A DNA stretch of 64,000 nucleotides, from NCBI RefSeq assembly GCF_009827515.1, contig NZ_WTYO01000002.1, positions 614,873-678,872 on the forward strand, in the 5' to 3' direction. A program made the position numbers and the translations under genes. Source of the stretch: Pelagerythrobacter marinus (GTDB taxonomy: Bacteria; Pseudomonadota; Alphaproteobacteria; Sphingomonadales; Sphingomonadaceae). Below, one piece after another: positions 21,121-28,753 of the stretch (its first letter is position 1; each line of letters begins with the position of its first letter). The notes beneath the pieces are model-generated. The model saw only the letters and a list, made by a program, of their open reading frames with translations. It ran no database searches and was not told the DNA's origin.

Positions 21121-22212
21121 TCAGCGACGCTTCCAGACGAAGCGGCTCGACAGGGCGTAGTTCCACACGGCCCCGACCACGATGCCCGCCCCCGCGGCGG
21201 CGAGCCAGTGAACGCCGTGCCCCTCGAGCAGCCCGGCCACCGCGACATTGGCCAGCGCGCCGACCGCGCAGGCCGCGCAGAATCCCGCCCAGCCGCGCAG
21301 GAGGGCAACTGCCCCCCGCAGCCGCCGGTCGCGATAGGTCAGCCAGTTGTTGAGCCAGAAATTGAACGTCATCGCGGCGAAGGTCGCCGCGGCCTGCGCC
21401 GGGACGAAAGCCGCGTCGCCGGCGCGGAACAGCAGGGCCAGCACGGCGAGATGGACCAGCACGCCCAGCCCGCCGACCGTGCCGAACAGCGCGAAGCGGG
21501 TCGGCACGATGCGGCCGAAGGTCTTGTCGTAGAGCCCGACGAGGAAATCGAACGCGACCGCCCGGTCGAGCTTGCTCGCTCCGCTGCGCCGGGCGGCGAA
21601 ATGCAGCGGAAACTCGCGCACCCGCAGCGGTTCGGGCGCGCTGGCGAGGAGATCGAGCAGGACCTTGAAGCCGATCTGCGACATGCGCGGGGCGATCGCC
21701 CGCGCGCGCGCGGTCGGCAGCGCGAAATATCCGCTCAGCGGATCGCTGAGGTCCACCCGCGCCAGCCGCCGCGCGAGGCGCCCGGCCAGGCGCGAGCCGC
21801 GCTCGCGCCCCGCCCCGGCCAGCCCCGCGGCGCTCGCCCCGGGGATATATCGGCTGGCAACCGCGACATCGCATTCGCCACCCTCGAGCGCGGCCAGCAT
21901 CGCGGGCAGAAGGGCGGGATCGTGCTGGTGGTCGGCATCCATCACTGCCACGAAAGGCGCGGCGGTCGCGCAGATCCCCTCGATCGCGGCGGAGGAGAGG
22001 CCGCGGCGGCCGATCCGTTCGATCACTCGCAGGCGCGGATCGGCGCGGGCAATGCGGCGCGCCTCGTCCGCCGTGCCGTCGGCGCTCGCGTCGTCGACCA
22101 CGATCGCTTCCCAGCCGCGCGGGCCCAGCGCCTGTTCGATCCGCGCCAGCAGCGGCGCGACGTTCTCGCGTTCGTCGAGCGTGGGCAGGACGATGGCGAG
22201 CCGCAGCGTCAA
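21121..22212 (-). CDS. Fused GT2 glycosyltransferase and GtrA flippase-like protein
   Basis: A 363-residue two-domain protein. Residues 1 to about 230 are a DPM1-like GT2 glycosyltransferase: [26 protein letters not shown], the metal-binding MDADHQHDP and the [10 protein letters not shown] acceptor block. Residues about 240-360 form a GtrA domain with four helices ([16 protein letters not shown] to [12 protein letters not shown]). Such fusions make and possibly translocate polyprenyl-phosphate sugars. The TTG start at 22212 overlaps the leuB stop (TTGA), which fixes the start and implies coupling to leuB; the longer frame upstream is antisense-like arginine-rich sequence. Confidence 0.88.
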   Translation of the reverse strand: MTLRLAIVLPTLDERENVAPLLARIEQALGPRGWEAIVVDDASADGTADEARRIARADPRLRVIERIGRRGLSSAAIEGICATAAPFVAVMDADHQHDPALLPAMLAALEGGECDVAVASRYIPGASAAGLAGAGRERGSRLAGRLARRLARVDLSDPLSGYFALPTARARAIAPRMSQIGFKVLLDLLASAPEPLRVREFPLHFAARRSGASKLDRAVAFDFLVGLYDKTFGRIVPTRFALFGTVGGLGVLVHLAVLALLFRAGDAAFVPAQAAATFAAMTFNFWLNNWLTYRDRRLRGAVALLRGWAGFCAACAVGALANVAVAGLLEGHGVHWLAAAGAGIVVGAVWNYALSSRFVWKRR

Positions 22213-23267
22213 AGGCGCTCCAGCACCGCGTCGCCGATTGCGGCCGTCCCGGCATCGCCGCCCAGGTCGCCCCCGCGCACGCCGTCGGCCAGCGCGCGCG
22301 CCACCGCGCTCTCGATCCGCGCGGCATCGGCTTCGCGGCCGAAGGAATGGCGCAGCATCATGGCCGCGGACAGGATCGTGGCCATCGGGTTGGCCCGCCC
22401 CTGCCCGGCGATGTCGGGCGCGCTGCCATGGATCGGCTCGTAGAGGCCGAACGTGCCGAAATCGGTCGCGCGCTCGCCGAGCGAGGCGCTGGCCAGGAGC
22501 CCGATCGACCCCACGCACATGCTCGCCTGGTCGGACAGGATGTCGCCGAAGAGGTTGCCGGTCACGATCACGTCGAACCGGCCTGGTTCGCGCACGAGCT
22601 GCATCGCCGCATTGTCGACGTACATGTGTTCGAGCGTGACGTCGGGATAGTCGGCGGCGACCGCGTTCACCACGTCGCGCCAGAGCTGGCTGGTTTCGAG
22701 CACGTTGGCCTTGTCCACGCTGACCAGCCGGCCCTTGCGCCCCTGCGCCGCGCGGAAGGCGATATGCGCGATCCGGCGCACCTCGCCCTCGGCATAGGCC
22801 ATCATGTCCCAGCCCTGCCGCTGCCCGTCGTCGAGCGTGCGCGTGCCCTTGTCGCCGAAATAGACGTCGCCGTTCAGCTCGCGCACGATCAGCAGGTCGA
22901 TCGCCGCGGCGACCTCGGGCCTCAGAGCAGACATCGTCTCGAGCCCGGCGAAGGTCGTCGCCGGGCGCAAGTTGGCGAACAGGCCGAGCTGCGCGCGCAG
23001 GCCCAGGATCGCCTGTTCGGGGCGCAAGTGGCGCTCCAGCCCGTCGCAGGCCGGGTCGCCGACCGCGCCGAACAGCACGGCGTCGGCCGCGCGCGCCATC
23101 TCCAGCGTTTCGGCGGGCAGCGGGTGCCCATGGCGGCGATAGGCGATCCCGCCCACGTCGCCTTCGAACAGGGTCAGCCCCGGCAGGTCGAGCGCCTCGA
23201 GCACGCGCAGCGCCTGCCGCGTCACCTCGGGGCCGATCCCGTCGCCGGGAAATACCGCAATCTTCAT
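22209..23267 (-). CDS. leuB: 3-isopropylmalate dehydrogenase
   Basis: NAD-dependent oxidative decarboxylation of 3-isopropylmalate in leucine synthesis. The 352-residue protein opens [20 protein letters not shown] and carries the decarboxylating-dehydrogenase signature [24 protein letters not shown], the substrate-binding [10 protein letters not shown] and the nicotinamide-site HGSAPDIAG. Length is normal. The ATG at 23267 overlaps the recO stop, and its own stop overlaps the TTG of the glycosyltransferase, making a recO-leuB-glycosyltransferase chain. leuC and leuD are not in the window. Confidence 0.96.
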   Translation of the reverse strand: MKIAVFPGDGIGPEVTRQALRVLEALDLPGLTLFEGDVGGIAYRRHGHPLPAETLEMARAADAVLFGAVGDPACDGLERHLRPEQAILGLRAQLGLFANLRPATTFAGLETMSALRPEVAAAIDLLIVRELNGDVYFGDKGTRTLDDGQRQGWDMMAYAEGEVRRIAHIAFRAAQGRKGRLVSVDKANVLETSQLWRDVVNAVAADYPDVTLEHMYVDNAAMQLVREPGRFDVIVTGNLFGDILSDQASMCVGSIGLLASASLGERATDFGTFGLYEPIHGSAPDIAGQGRANPMATILSAAMMLRHSFGREADAARIESAVARALADGVRGGDLGGDAGTAAIGDAVLERL

Positions 23268-23866
23268 GATCTCATCCGCCCCAGTCGCTCGTGCAGCATG
23301 GTGCGCGCGGCCATAACATCGCCCCGCCGGTCGGCAAGCAGGTAGCGTTCGAGCAGGGGGCCGTGGGCGGCAAAGATTTCCAGCAGCGGCTCAAGCCCTG
23401 CTTCGGCCGGGGGCGGCGCGCCCCCATAGCCCAGTTCGCGCAGCAGCAGCGCCTCGTAGGCGACCAGGCCCTGGAGCCAGCCGCGCGCCGAGGGCGCATG
23501 GCAGATCGCGTCGAGCACGGCCGCCAGCGCGCGGTAGATATTGGGGTAGGCGTTGCGTTCCGGCAGGGCGGTCGCGGTCAGCGCGGTGACCCACCCGATC
23601 GCCGCCGCGGGCAGCGGCTCGCCCAGCCACGGCCCCCGGCTTTCGACCAGTTCGAGGCGCGCGAAAGGCAGCTGGCTTTCGGAGCGCGCGCGCAAGTCGA
23701 TTTCCACTACATTGCCCGGGATCACCACCGGCCGCAGCGCGCGCCCGCGCCCGCCCGCGACATAGCCGGCGACGAGGCCGTGCCCCTCGGTCATCGCGCG
23801 CACGATCACCGCCGTTTCCCCATGCGGGCGCGCGGCGACGACAATGGCCGGTGCTGTCAGTTGCAA
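23264..23866 (-). CDS. recO: DNA repair protein RecO
   Basis: RecFOR-pathway protein that helps load RecA onto SSB-coated DNA. The 200-residue protein has the OB-fold N-terminus ([23 protein letters not shown], residues about 5-27, followed by [14 protein letters not shown]) and the helical C-terminal domain with [15 protein letters not shown]. It is somewhat shorter than the E. coli protein and lacks the zinc-type cysteines found in some RecO proteins. It ends in a 4-nt overlap with leuB. 30 bp separate its start from the ubiK stop. Confidence 0.88.
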   Translation of the reverse strand: MQLTAPAIVVAARPHGETAVIVRAMTEGHGLVAGYVAGGRGRALRPVVIPGNVVEIDLRARSESQLPFARLELVESRGPWLGEPLPAAAIGWVTALTATALPERNAYPNIYRALAAVLDAICHAPSARGWLQGLVAYEALLLRELGYGGAPPPAEAGLEPLLEIFAAHGPLLERYLLADRRGDVMAARTMLHERLGRMRS

Positions 23867-23896
23867 CGCGTTTCCCCGCGTCGAAGGCGCCCTGCG

Positions 23897-24148
23897 TCAG
23901 CCGCCGCCGATGCGCGCCTCCAGCGCGGCGACGCGATCGGCCAGCGCCTCGTTCTCTTCGCGCGCGCGGGCGGCCATCGCCTTGACCGCGTCGAATTCCT
24001 CGCGGCTGACGAAGTCCATCCCGCCCATCGCTTCCTTGACCCGCTCGCGCGCACTCTCGCGCGCCTCGCGGGTCATGCCGGCGAACGTGCCGGCCGCGCC
24101 GTTGAGCAGCTTGACGAAATCGGCGATCATCGGGTTCTGGCTCTGCAT
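23897..24148 (-). CDS. ubiK: Ubiquinone accessory factor UbiK / BMFP-domain protein
   Basis: An 83-residue small helical protein. The N-terminus MQSQNPMIADFVKLLNGAAG and the C-terminal coiled coil (about residues 50-80, REENEALADRVAALEARI) match the BMFP/YqiC family; UbiK supports ubiquinone synthesis in proteobacteria through the UbiJ-UbiK complex. The ATG at 24148 matches the family N-terminus. It lies between tspO and recO on the same strand without overlap. Confidence 0.8.
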   Translation of the reverse strand: MQSQNPMIADFVKLLNGAAGTFAGMTREARESARERVKEAMGGMDFVSREEFDAVKAMAARAREENEALADRVAALEARIGGG

Positions 24149-24203
24149 GGGCACCAGATGGGCCCGCGGGGATTTATTGTCCAGTCCCAAGCGCCCCCCG
24201 GCT

Positions 24204-24755
24204 TCAGAGCGCGATACGTTCAACCGCGCCGTTGCCGCCCGCGGCCCCGTCGGCGCCGGGGTTCATGCGCAGGAACTCGTAATTGAGCACGGTCGCGAAG
24301 AGGATCCACGCCAGGTAGGGCAGCAGCAGTATCCCGGCCAGCCGCCGCACGCGCCAGAACAGCGCGACCGTGGCGATGACGAGCAGGTCCAGCACGACGA
24401 GAATGCCCAGCGCCAGCGTCATCTCGTGCGCGCCGAAGAAAGCCGGCGTCCATGTCAGGTTGAGCGCGAACTGCACCGCGAACAGCGCGATCGCCGCGGT
24501 CCGTCCGCGCGCGCCCCAGGCGCTGCAGACGAGCGCGAGGGCGAGGCCCATGAGGATGAACAGCGCGGTCCAGACGATGCCGAACCACATCGGCTCGGGG
24601 AAGATCGCGGGCTTGGCCAGCGCGCGGAACCACTCGCTGTCGGCGGTCCAGATCCGGCCCGGCAGGACGCCGAGCAGGAGGCACACCGGCACGGTGAAAA
24701 GCGCCCAGCGAATGAAGCTGGCGCGCAACTGTCCGCGCGAGGCGAGAGTGGTCAT
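24204..24755 (-). CDS. tspO: TspO/MBR tryptophan-rich sensory protein
   Basis: A 183-residue inner-membrane protein of the TspO (peripheral benzodiazepine receptor) family, which binds tetrapyrroles and sterol-like ligands and tunes pigment or stress responses in alphaproteobacteria. Five helices can be traced. Family motifs are ALAKPAIFPEPMWFGIVWTALF, the helix-3 FALNLTWTPAFFG and the helix-5 LLPYLAWILFATVLNYEF. It has a slightly long hydrophilic C-terminus (GADGAAGGNGAVERIAL). The gene is monocistronic to judge by its 54-bp and 154-bp flanks. Confidence 0.9.
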   Translation of the reverse strand: MTTLASRGQLRASFIRWALFTVPVCLLLGVLPGRIWTADSEWFRALAKPAIFPEPMWFGIVWTALFILMGLALALVCSAWGARGRTAAIALFAVQFALNLTWTPAFFGAHEMTLALGILVVLDLLVIATVALFWRVRRLAGILLLPYLAWILFATVLNYEFLRMNPGADGAAGGNGAVERIAL

Positions 24756-24909
24756 CTATATCCCCCGAAAATGCGTGACCCGGTCGATTCGACCGCGGGG
24801 ATAGTGACGGGGCCCCGGGCCGCGCGCAAGCGCGCCCGCGCAACCTGTGCCGCGCCGGGATGGCCGCGCGATTGCGGTGCGATCCAGAGATGCGATGCGA
24901 GGGCGCGAT

Positions 24910-25647
24910 TCAGCCGCGCAGCGCGGAAACGAGGAATTCCACGTTGCCCTCGGGCCCGGTGATCGGGCTTTCCACGATCCCCTCGACCCGCCAGCCCGCG
25001 CCCGTCAGCCATTCGCGCACTTCGTCGCAGACCCTCGCGTGCAGCGCGGGGTCGCGCACGACCCCGCCCTTGCCCACTTCCTCGCGCCCGACCTCGAACT
25101 GCGGCTTGATCAGGGCCACCAGACGACACCGCGGCGCGGCCAGTTCCATCGGCCTTTCCAGGACCTTGGCGAGCGAAATGAAGGAGGCGTCGCAGACGAT
25201 CCAGTCGCAGGGGCGATCGATCTGCTCGCGGGTGAGGATGCGCGCGCTGGTCTTCTCCAGCACGGTGACGCGCGGGTCCTGCCGCAGTTTCCACGCCAGC
25301 TGGTTGGTCCCGCTGTCGATCGCGAAGACATGCTCCGCCCCCCCGGCCAGCAGGACATCGGTGAACCCGCCGGTCGAGCTGCCGACGTCCATCGCCACCG
25401 CGCCGGCCGGGTCGAGCGCGAAATGCCCGATCGCGTGGGCCAGCTTGATCCCGCCGCGCGAAACCCACGGGTGATCGCGCCCGCGCACTTCGAGCGGCGC
25501 GTCCGCGCGCAATTGCTGACCGGGCTTGGCCAGCTTCGTCTCGCCCGAGAACACGAGGCCCGCCATGACCAGCGCCTGCGCGCGGGTGCGGCTCTCGGCA
25601 AGGCCGCGGCTGACGAGAAGCTGGTCGAGGCGTTGCTTGGCAGGCAT
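24910..25647 (-). CDS. tlyA: TlyA-family rRNA cytidine-2'-O-methyltransferase
   Basis: A 245-residue protein with an N-terminal S4 RNA-binding domain (residues 5-65, RLDQLLVSRGLAESRTRAQA) and an FtsJ/RrmJ-like methyltransferase domain. The SAM motif DVGSSTGGFTDVLLAGGA is near residues 93-110 and the catalytic-type DASFISL near 158. Members 2'-O-methylate rRNA cytidines; older annotations call them hemolysin TlyA. The ATG at 25647 begins MPAKQRLDQLL. Divergent from the lipoprotein gene, 54 bp apart. Confidence 0.92.
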   Translation of the reverse strand: MPAKQRLDQLLVSRGLAESRTRAQALVMAGLVFSGETKLAKPGQQLRADAPLEVRGRDHPWVSRGGIKLAHAIGHFALDPAGAVAMDVGSSTGGFTDVLLAGGAEHVFAIDSGTNQLAWKLRQDPRVTVLEKTSARILTREQIDRPCDWIVCDASFISLAKVLERPMELAAPRCRLVALIKPQFEVGREEVGKGGVVRDPALHARVCDEVREWLTGAGWRVEGIVESPITGPEGNVEFLVSALRG

Positions 25648-25701
25648 GGACCCGAACGCGGTTAGCGATCATTGTCCAGTTGAGAAACCTTGGAGATTCG
25701 C

Positions 25702-26244
25702 TTGACCCCGATCCGCGCCCGCTCCCGCACCCTTGCCTTTGCCGCCTGCCTCGCGCTGGCCGGCTGTGTCCAGCCCGCGCCCGAGCCGACCCCCGCGCCC
25801 CCGACACCGACGCCGACGCCCGAACCGGCGCCGCCGCCGGTCGTGCAGCCGACTTACGACAACTGGATGGATGCCCCGGCGACCCCGGGCGACTGGCATT
25901 TCCGCATGGCCGAGGGCCGGTCGCAGGCGGTCTTCGGCCCGACCAGCGGCGCCGCGGCCTTCGCGCTGACCTGCAACCGCGCGCAGCGCACCGTCACGCT
26001 GACGCGCGCGGGCGCCCCGGGGGCGGAGCCGGCGATGCATATCCGCACCGAGACGCGCGACCGCACCGTGCCCGCGGCCGCCGGCACCTCGCAGACGCTC
26101 GCCGCCACCCTGCCGGCGAACGACCCGCTGCTGGCGGCCATGGCATTTTCCAAGGGGCGCTTCGCCGTGGAAACGCCGGGCCTGCCGACGCTCTACATCC
26201 CCGCCTGGCCCGAAGTGACGCGGGTGATCGAGGATTGCCTGTGA
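25702..26244 (+). CDS. Putative lipoprotein, proline-rich stalk
   Basis: A 180-residue exported protein. The signal peptide ends in a lipobox LALAGC (Cys at about residue 21), followed by a proline-threonine stalk (PAPEPTPAPPTPTPTPEP and on) and a C-terminal domain of about 130 residues with no recognised family. The conserved-looking core is NWMDAPATPGDWHFRMAEGR. The TTG at 25702 is favoured because GGAG lies 6 nt upstream; a TTG at 25690 would add four residues. Predicted to sit on the inner leaflet of the outer membrane. Function unknown. Confidence 0.75.
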   Translation: MTPIRARSRTLAFAACLALAGCVQPAPEPTPAPPTPTPTPEPAPPPVVQPTYDNWMDAPATPGDWHFRMAEGRSQAVFGPTSGAAAFALTCNRAQRTVTLTRAGAPGAEPAMHIRTETRDRTVPAAAGTSQTLAATLPANDPLLAAMAFSKGRFAVETPGLPTLYIPAWPEVTRVIEDCL

Positions 26245-26279
26245 GGGCCCTTCGCGGACGGTGTAAAGGGGATAGCATG

Positions 26280-26306
26280 AAAAAGGCCCGCGAAACCTCG
26301 CGAGCC
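26280..26306 (-). terminator. Minus-strand intrinsic terminator
   Basis: GGCTCGCG (26306-26299) pairs with CGCGGGCC (26292-26285) around an AGGTTT loop; the one mismatch on the plus strand becomes a G-U pair on the minus strand, and five T follow only on the minus strand (26284-26280). It therefore ends something transcribed leftward from the region 26303-26766, although no protein gene is seen there. Confidence 0.6.
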
Positions 26307-26461
26307 ACAGCGACCAATTCTGACGTGGGATAAGTTTTTTTCAAGGCTTGTATTAACCGAATCGCTGACTCAAATTGGTGCCCGAGGCCAGCGGCGAGCG
26401 CGGCACTCACCCCGGGGTGAAACGCGGGGTTCGGCTAAATAGCGCGAAAGGAGGTGATCCG

Positions 26462-26518
26462 ATGTCTCATGGTTCAGCAGGGAGGTCGGTACGTTTCCGC
26501 ACGGAGCACTATCGCTGA
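26462..26518 (+). CDS. Candidate 18-residue peptide (leader or small protein)
   Basis: MSHGSAGRSVRFRTEHYR, encoded directly behind a 14-base perfect Shine-Dalgarno match with a 1-nt gap to the ATG (5-8 nt from the GGAGG core). It is basic (four Arg) and lacks a cluster of Leu, Ile or Val codons, so classical branched-chain amino-acid attenuation is not suggested. Its stop codon falls inside the first hairpin, so a ribosome finishing the ORF would block that stem. Whether the peptide or only its translation matters cannot be told from sequence. Confidence 0.4.
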   Translation: MSHGSAGRSVRFRTEHYR

Positions 26519-26570
26519 ACAGACAGCGATAGAGGCTACGTGAGCGGCGCTATCGGCCGCTGACCATGCG

Positions 26571-26612
26571 AAGGGCAGTTCCCCGACGGGCGGAACTGCC
26601 CTTCTCATTTTT
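26571..26612 (+). terminator. Strong intrinsic terminator before ilvE
   Basis: A perfect 12-bp stem AAGGGCAGTTCC (26571-26582) / GGAACTGCCCTT (26592-26603) with a 9-nt loop, followed by CTCATTTTT. It ends the candidate leader or small RNA and would have to be bypassed for read-through into ilvE. Confidence 0.85.
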
Positions 26613-26766
26613 GCGGGGCTCATTTCTTCGGGGGCTTATCTTACGGCGGCTTCTTCGATCGCCGCTGTCCCGCACGCGGCCGCCCGCCCGGGCCCGCCCG
26701 CCCCACCGGCATCGCGGGCATCGGCGGGGACTTGCCCTGCCCGCTTCGCCCCATTACCCGGCGCGC

Positions 26767-27849
26767 ATGGATTTCGAGCACATCCCCCATGCCGCCCCCG
26801 TCCCGTCCGCCACGCGCGACGAGGCGCTCGCCAACCCCGGTTTCGGCACGCTGTTCACCGATCACATGGTCGTGATCGATTACCACGCCGACAAGGGCGG
26901 GTGGCATTCGGCGCGGGTATGCCCGCGCGAGCCGATCGCGCTCGACCCGGCGGCGGCCGTCCTGCACTACGCGCAGGAAATCTTCGAAGGGATGAAGGCC
27001 TATCGCCAGGAAGACGGCGGCGTCGCCCTGTTCCGGCCCGAGGCGAACGCCCGCCGCTTCAACGCCAGCGCCGAGCGCATGGCGATGCCGCAACTGCCGG
27101 AAGAACTGTTCATCGAGTCGATCCGCCGCCTGATCTCGGTCGACCGGGACTGGATCCCGACGATCGAGGGCGGTTCGCTATACCTGCGCCCCTTCATGTT
27201 CGCGAGCGAGGCCTTCCTCGGGGTGCGGCCGGCGCGCGAATACAAGTTCCTCGTCATCGCCAGCCCGGCGGGCAGCTATTTCAAGTCCGGCGCGCCGGCG
27301 GTGAAGATCTGGGTCAGCAGCGACTATGTCCGCGCCGCCCCGGGCGGGACCGGCGCGGCCAAGACCGGCGGCAACTATGCCGCCAGCCTGGTGCCCCAGG
27401 CCGAAGCGATCGAGAAAGGCTGCGACCAGGTCGTGTTCCTCGACGCGGTCGAGAAGAAATGGATCGAGGAACTGGGCGGGATGAACCTGTTCTTCGTGTT
27501 CGACGACGGCACCGTCGTCACACCCCCGCTGACCGGCACGATCCTGCCCGGCATCACCCGCGACAGCCTGATCCGGCTCTTGCGCGAGGAAGGGCTGACC
27601 GTGCGCGAGGAGGCCTATTCGATCGACCAGTGGCGCGCGGACGCGGCCAGCGGCCGCCTGGTGGAGACGATGGCCTGCGGCACGGCCGCGGTCGTCACGC
27701 CGGTCGGCACGGTCGCCGGGCACGACGGCGAATTCACCATCGGCAGCGGCGGGCCGGGCCAGCTGACCAGCAAGCTGCGCGACAAGCTGGTCGGCATCCA
27801 GCGCGGCCGGGTGGACGACACCTACGACTGGATCGCGCGCCTCACCTGA
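26767..27849 (+). CDS. ilvE: Branched-chain amino acid aminotransferase
   Basis: PLP enzyme for the last step of Leu, Ile and Val synthesis and the first of their breakdown. The 360-residue protein is the longer BCAT type: HYAQEIFEGMKAYRQEDGGVALFRP split across about residues 62-85, RPFMFASEAFLGVRPA, and GGTGAAKTGGNYAASLVPQ, which holds the PLP lysine. The C-terminal TMACGTAAVVTPVGTV block is intact. The ATG at 26767 begins MDFEHIPHAAP; an in-frame ATG at 26566 would add an arginine-rich extension crossing the terminator and is rejected. Regulation may involve the structured leader just upstream. Confidence 0.95.
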   Translation: MDFEHIPHAAPVPSATRDEALANPGFGTLFTDHMVVIDYHADKGGWHSARVCPREPIALDPAAAVLHYAQEIFEGMKAYRQEDGGVALFRPEANARRFNASAERMAMPQLPEELFIESIRRLISVDRDWIPTIEGGSLYLRPFMFASEAFLGVRPAREYKFLVIASPAGSYFKSGAPAVKIWVSSDYVRAAPGGTGAAKTGGNYAASLVPQAEAIEKGCDQVVFLDAVEKKWIEELGGMNLFFVFDDGTVVTPPLTGTILPGITRDSLIRLLREEGLTVREEAYSIDQWRADAASGRLVETMACGTAAVVTPVGTVAGHDGEFTIGSGGPGQLTSKLRDKLVGIQRGRVDDTYDWIARLT

Positions 27850-27862
27850 AGCGTACCTGCGG

Positions 27863-28750
27863 CTAGAGCCGGTTGCGGACCAGGAACCGCTTGGTGAAGG
27901 TCTCGCTCGGGCGGACGAGGATGATCGCCACCCCGGCGATCGCGATCGCCCCGCCCAGCAGCAGGCGATAGCCGACCGGATCGCCGGTCAGCCATGCCCC
28001 CAGGGCGATCGTGAACAGCGGCGTCAGCAGCGTCATCGGCACGACCGCGTTGGCATCGTTCGCCTGCAGGATGCGGAAATAGGCGGTGTGCGCGCCCACC
28101 GAGACGACCAGCCCGGCAAAGACGACGCACCCGGCCAGCAGCAGCGGTTGGTCGGCGAAAGCCGCCACCTGCCCGCTTTCGATCGTCAGCGACAGCGGCA
28201 GCAGGACGAAGCTGGAGGCCACCGCCGCCCAGGCCTGCAGCCGGATCGAGGACAGCTCGATCCGCTTGACGAAGACCGAGCCGAGCGCCCCGACCGCGGC
28301 CGATGCGAAGACGAGGACCAGACCCGGCCCCGCCTCCAGCGCGCTGTCGGACATGACCGAGATCAGGACCCCGCCGAACGCCAGGGCGATGCCCAGCCCG
28401 CGCCGCCAACGCACCCGTTCGCCGAGGAAGAGGATCGCGAACAGCACCGTCATCGGCGCGCCCGAGAGGCTGACGACGCCGGCGGAAGAGGGGCTCGCGG
28501 TCTCCAGCCCCATGAACAGCAGCGCGAAGGAGCCGCCGCTGATCGCCAGCCCGACCAGCATGACGCGCGGCAGGTTCGCCGGCAGCGGGCGCAGCAGCGG
28601 CAGCAGGACGACCATGACCAGCGCCGAGCGGGCGAAGGCATAGGCCAGCGGCGGGGCGCCGAGCTGGTCCACCGCGATCTTGCTGACCACGACGTTCAGC
28701 GCCCAGACCACGTTGCACAGGACGAGTATGGCGACCGCGCGGGCCGGCAT
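27863..28750 (-). CDS. EamA/DMT-family transporter
   Basis: A 295-residue inner-membrane transporter of the drug/metabolite superfamily with ten helices arranged as two EamA repeats (about residues 5-135 and 148-285). Typical features are AILVLCNVVWALNVVVSKIAV at the start, a central AFGGVLISVMSDSALEA segment and the second-repeat LAGCVVFAGLVVSVGAHTAYF. The substrate is unknown; relatives export amino acids or metabolites. It follows nadE by 3 bp on the same strand and is probably the last gene of the topoisomerase-cinA-nadE unit, and converges on ilvE. Confidence 0.85.
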   Translation of the reverse strand: MPARAVAILVLCNVVWALNVVVSKIAVDQLGAPPLAYAFARSALVMVVLLPLLRPLPANLPRVMLVGLAISGGSFALLFMGLETASPSSAGVVSLSGAPMTVLFAILFLGERVRWRRGLGIALAFGGVLISVMSDSALEAGPGLVLVFASAAVGALGSVFVKRIELSSIRLQAWAAVASSFVLLPLSLTIESGQVAAFADQPLLLAGCVVFAGLVVSVGAHTAYFRILQANDANAVVPMTLLTPLFTIALGAWLTGDPVGYRLLLGGAIAIAGVAIILVRPSETFTKRFLVRNRL

Positions 28751-28753
28751 CGG

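Larger units (their letters stand above)
26447..26612 (+). ncRNA. Candidate structured leader or small RNA upstream of ilvE
   Basis: A compact block in a 522-bp stretch without a conventional gene. In order: AAAGGAGGTGATCC (26447-26460), the perfect complement of the 16S rRNA 3' end; an ATG at 26462 opening an 18-codon ORF; a perfect 9-bp hairpin CTATCGCTG/CAGCGATAG (26509-26532) that contains the ORF's stop codon; a 6-bp hairpin AGCGGC/GCCGCT (26543-26561); and a 12-bp intrinsic terminator. The RNA may be an independent small mRNA/sRNA or a terminated leader for ilvE, which starts 155 bp further on. I do not recognise an Rfam family. The remaining sequence (26307-26446 and 26613-26766) shows nothing else I can name. 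Confidence 0.5.

Noticed and set aside
25994..26410. Minus-strand frame containing LKKTYPTSELVAVAREV
   Set aside because: It looks briefly protein-like because the region is less GC-rich, but it crosses the minus-strand terminator and is antisense to the lipoprotein gene.
26566..26766. N-terminal extension of ilvE from the ATG at 26566
   Set aside because: The extension would be encoded by the terminator stem and is arginine-rich without homologous character; IlvE normally starts near 26767.
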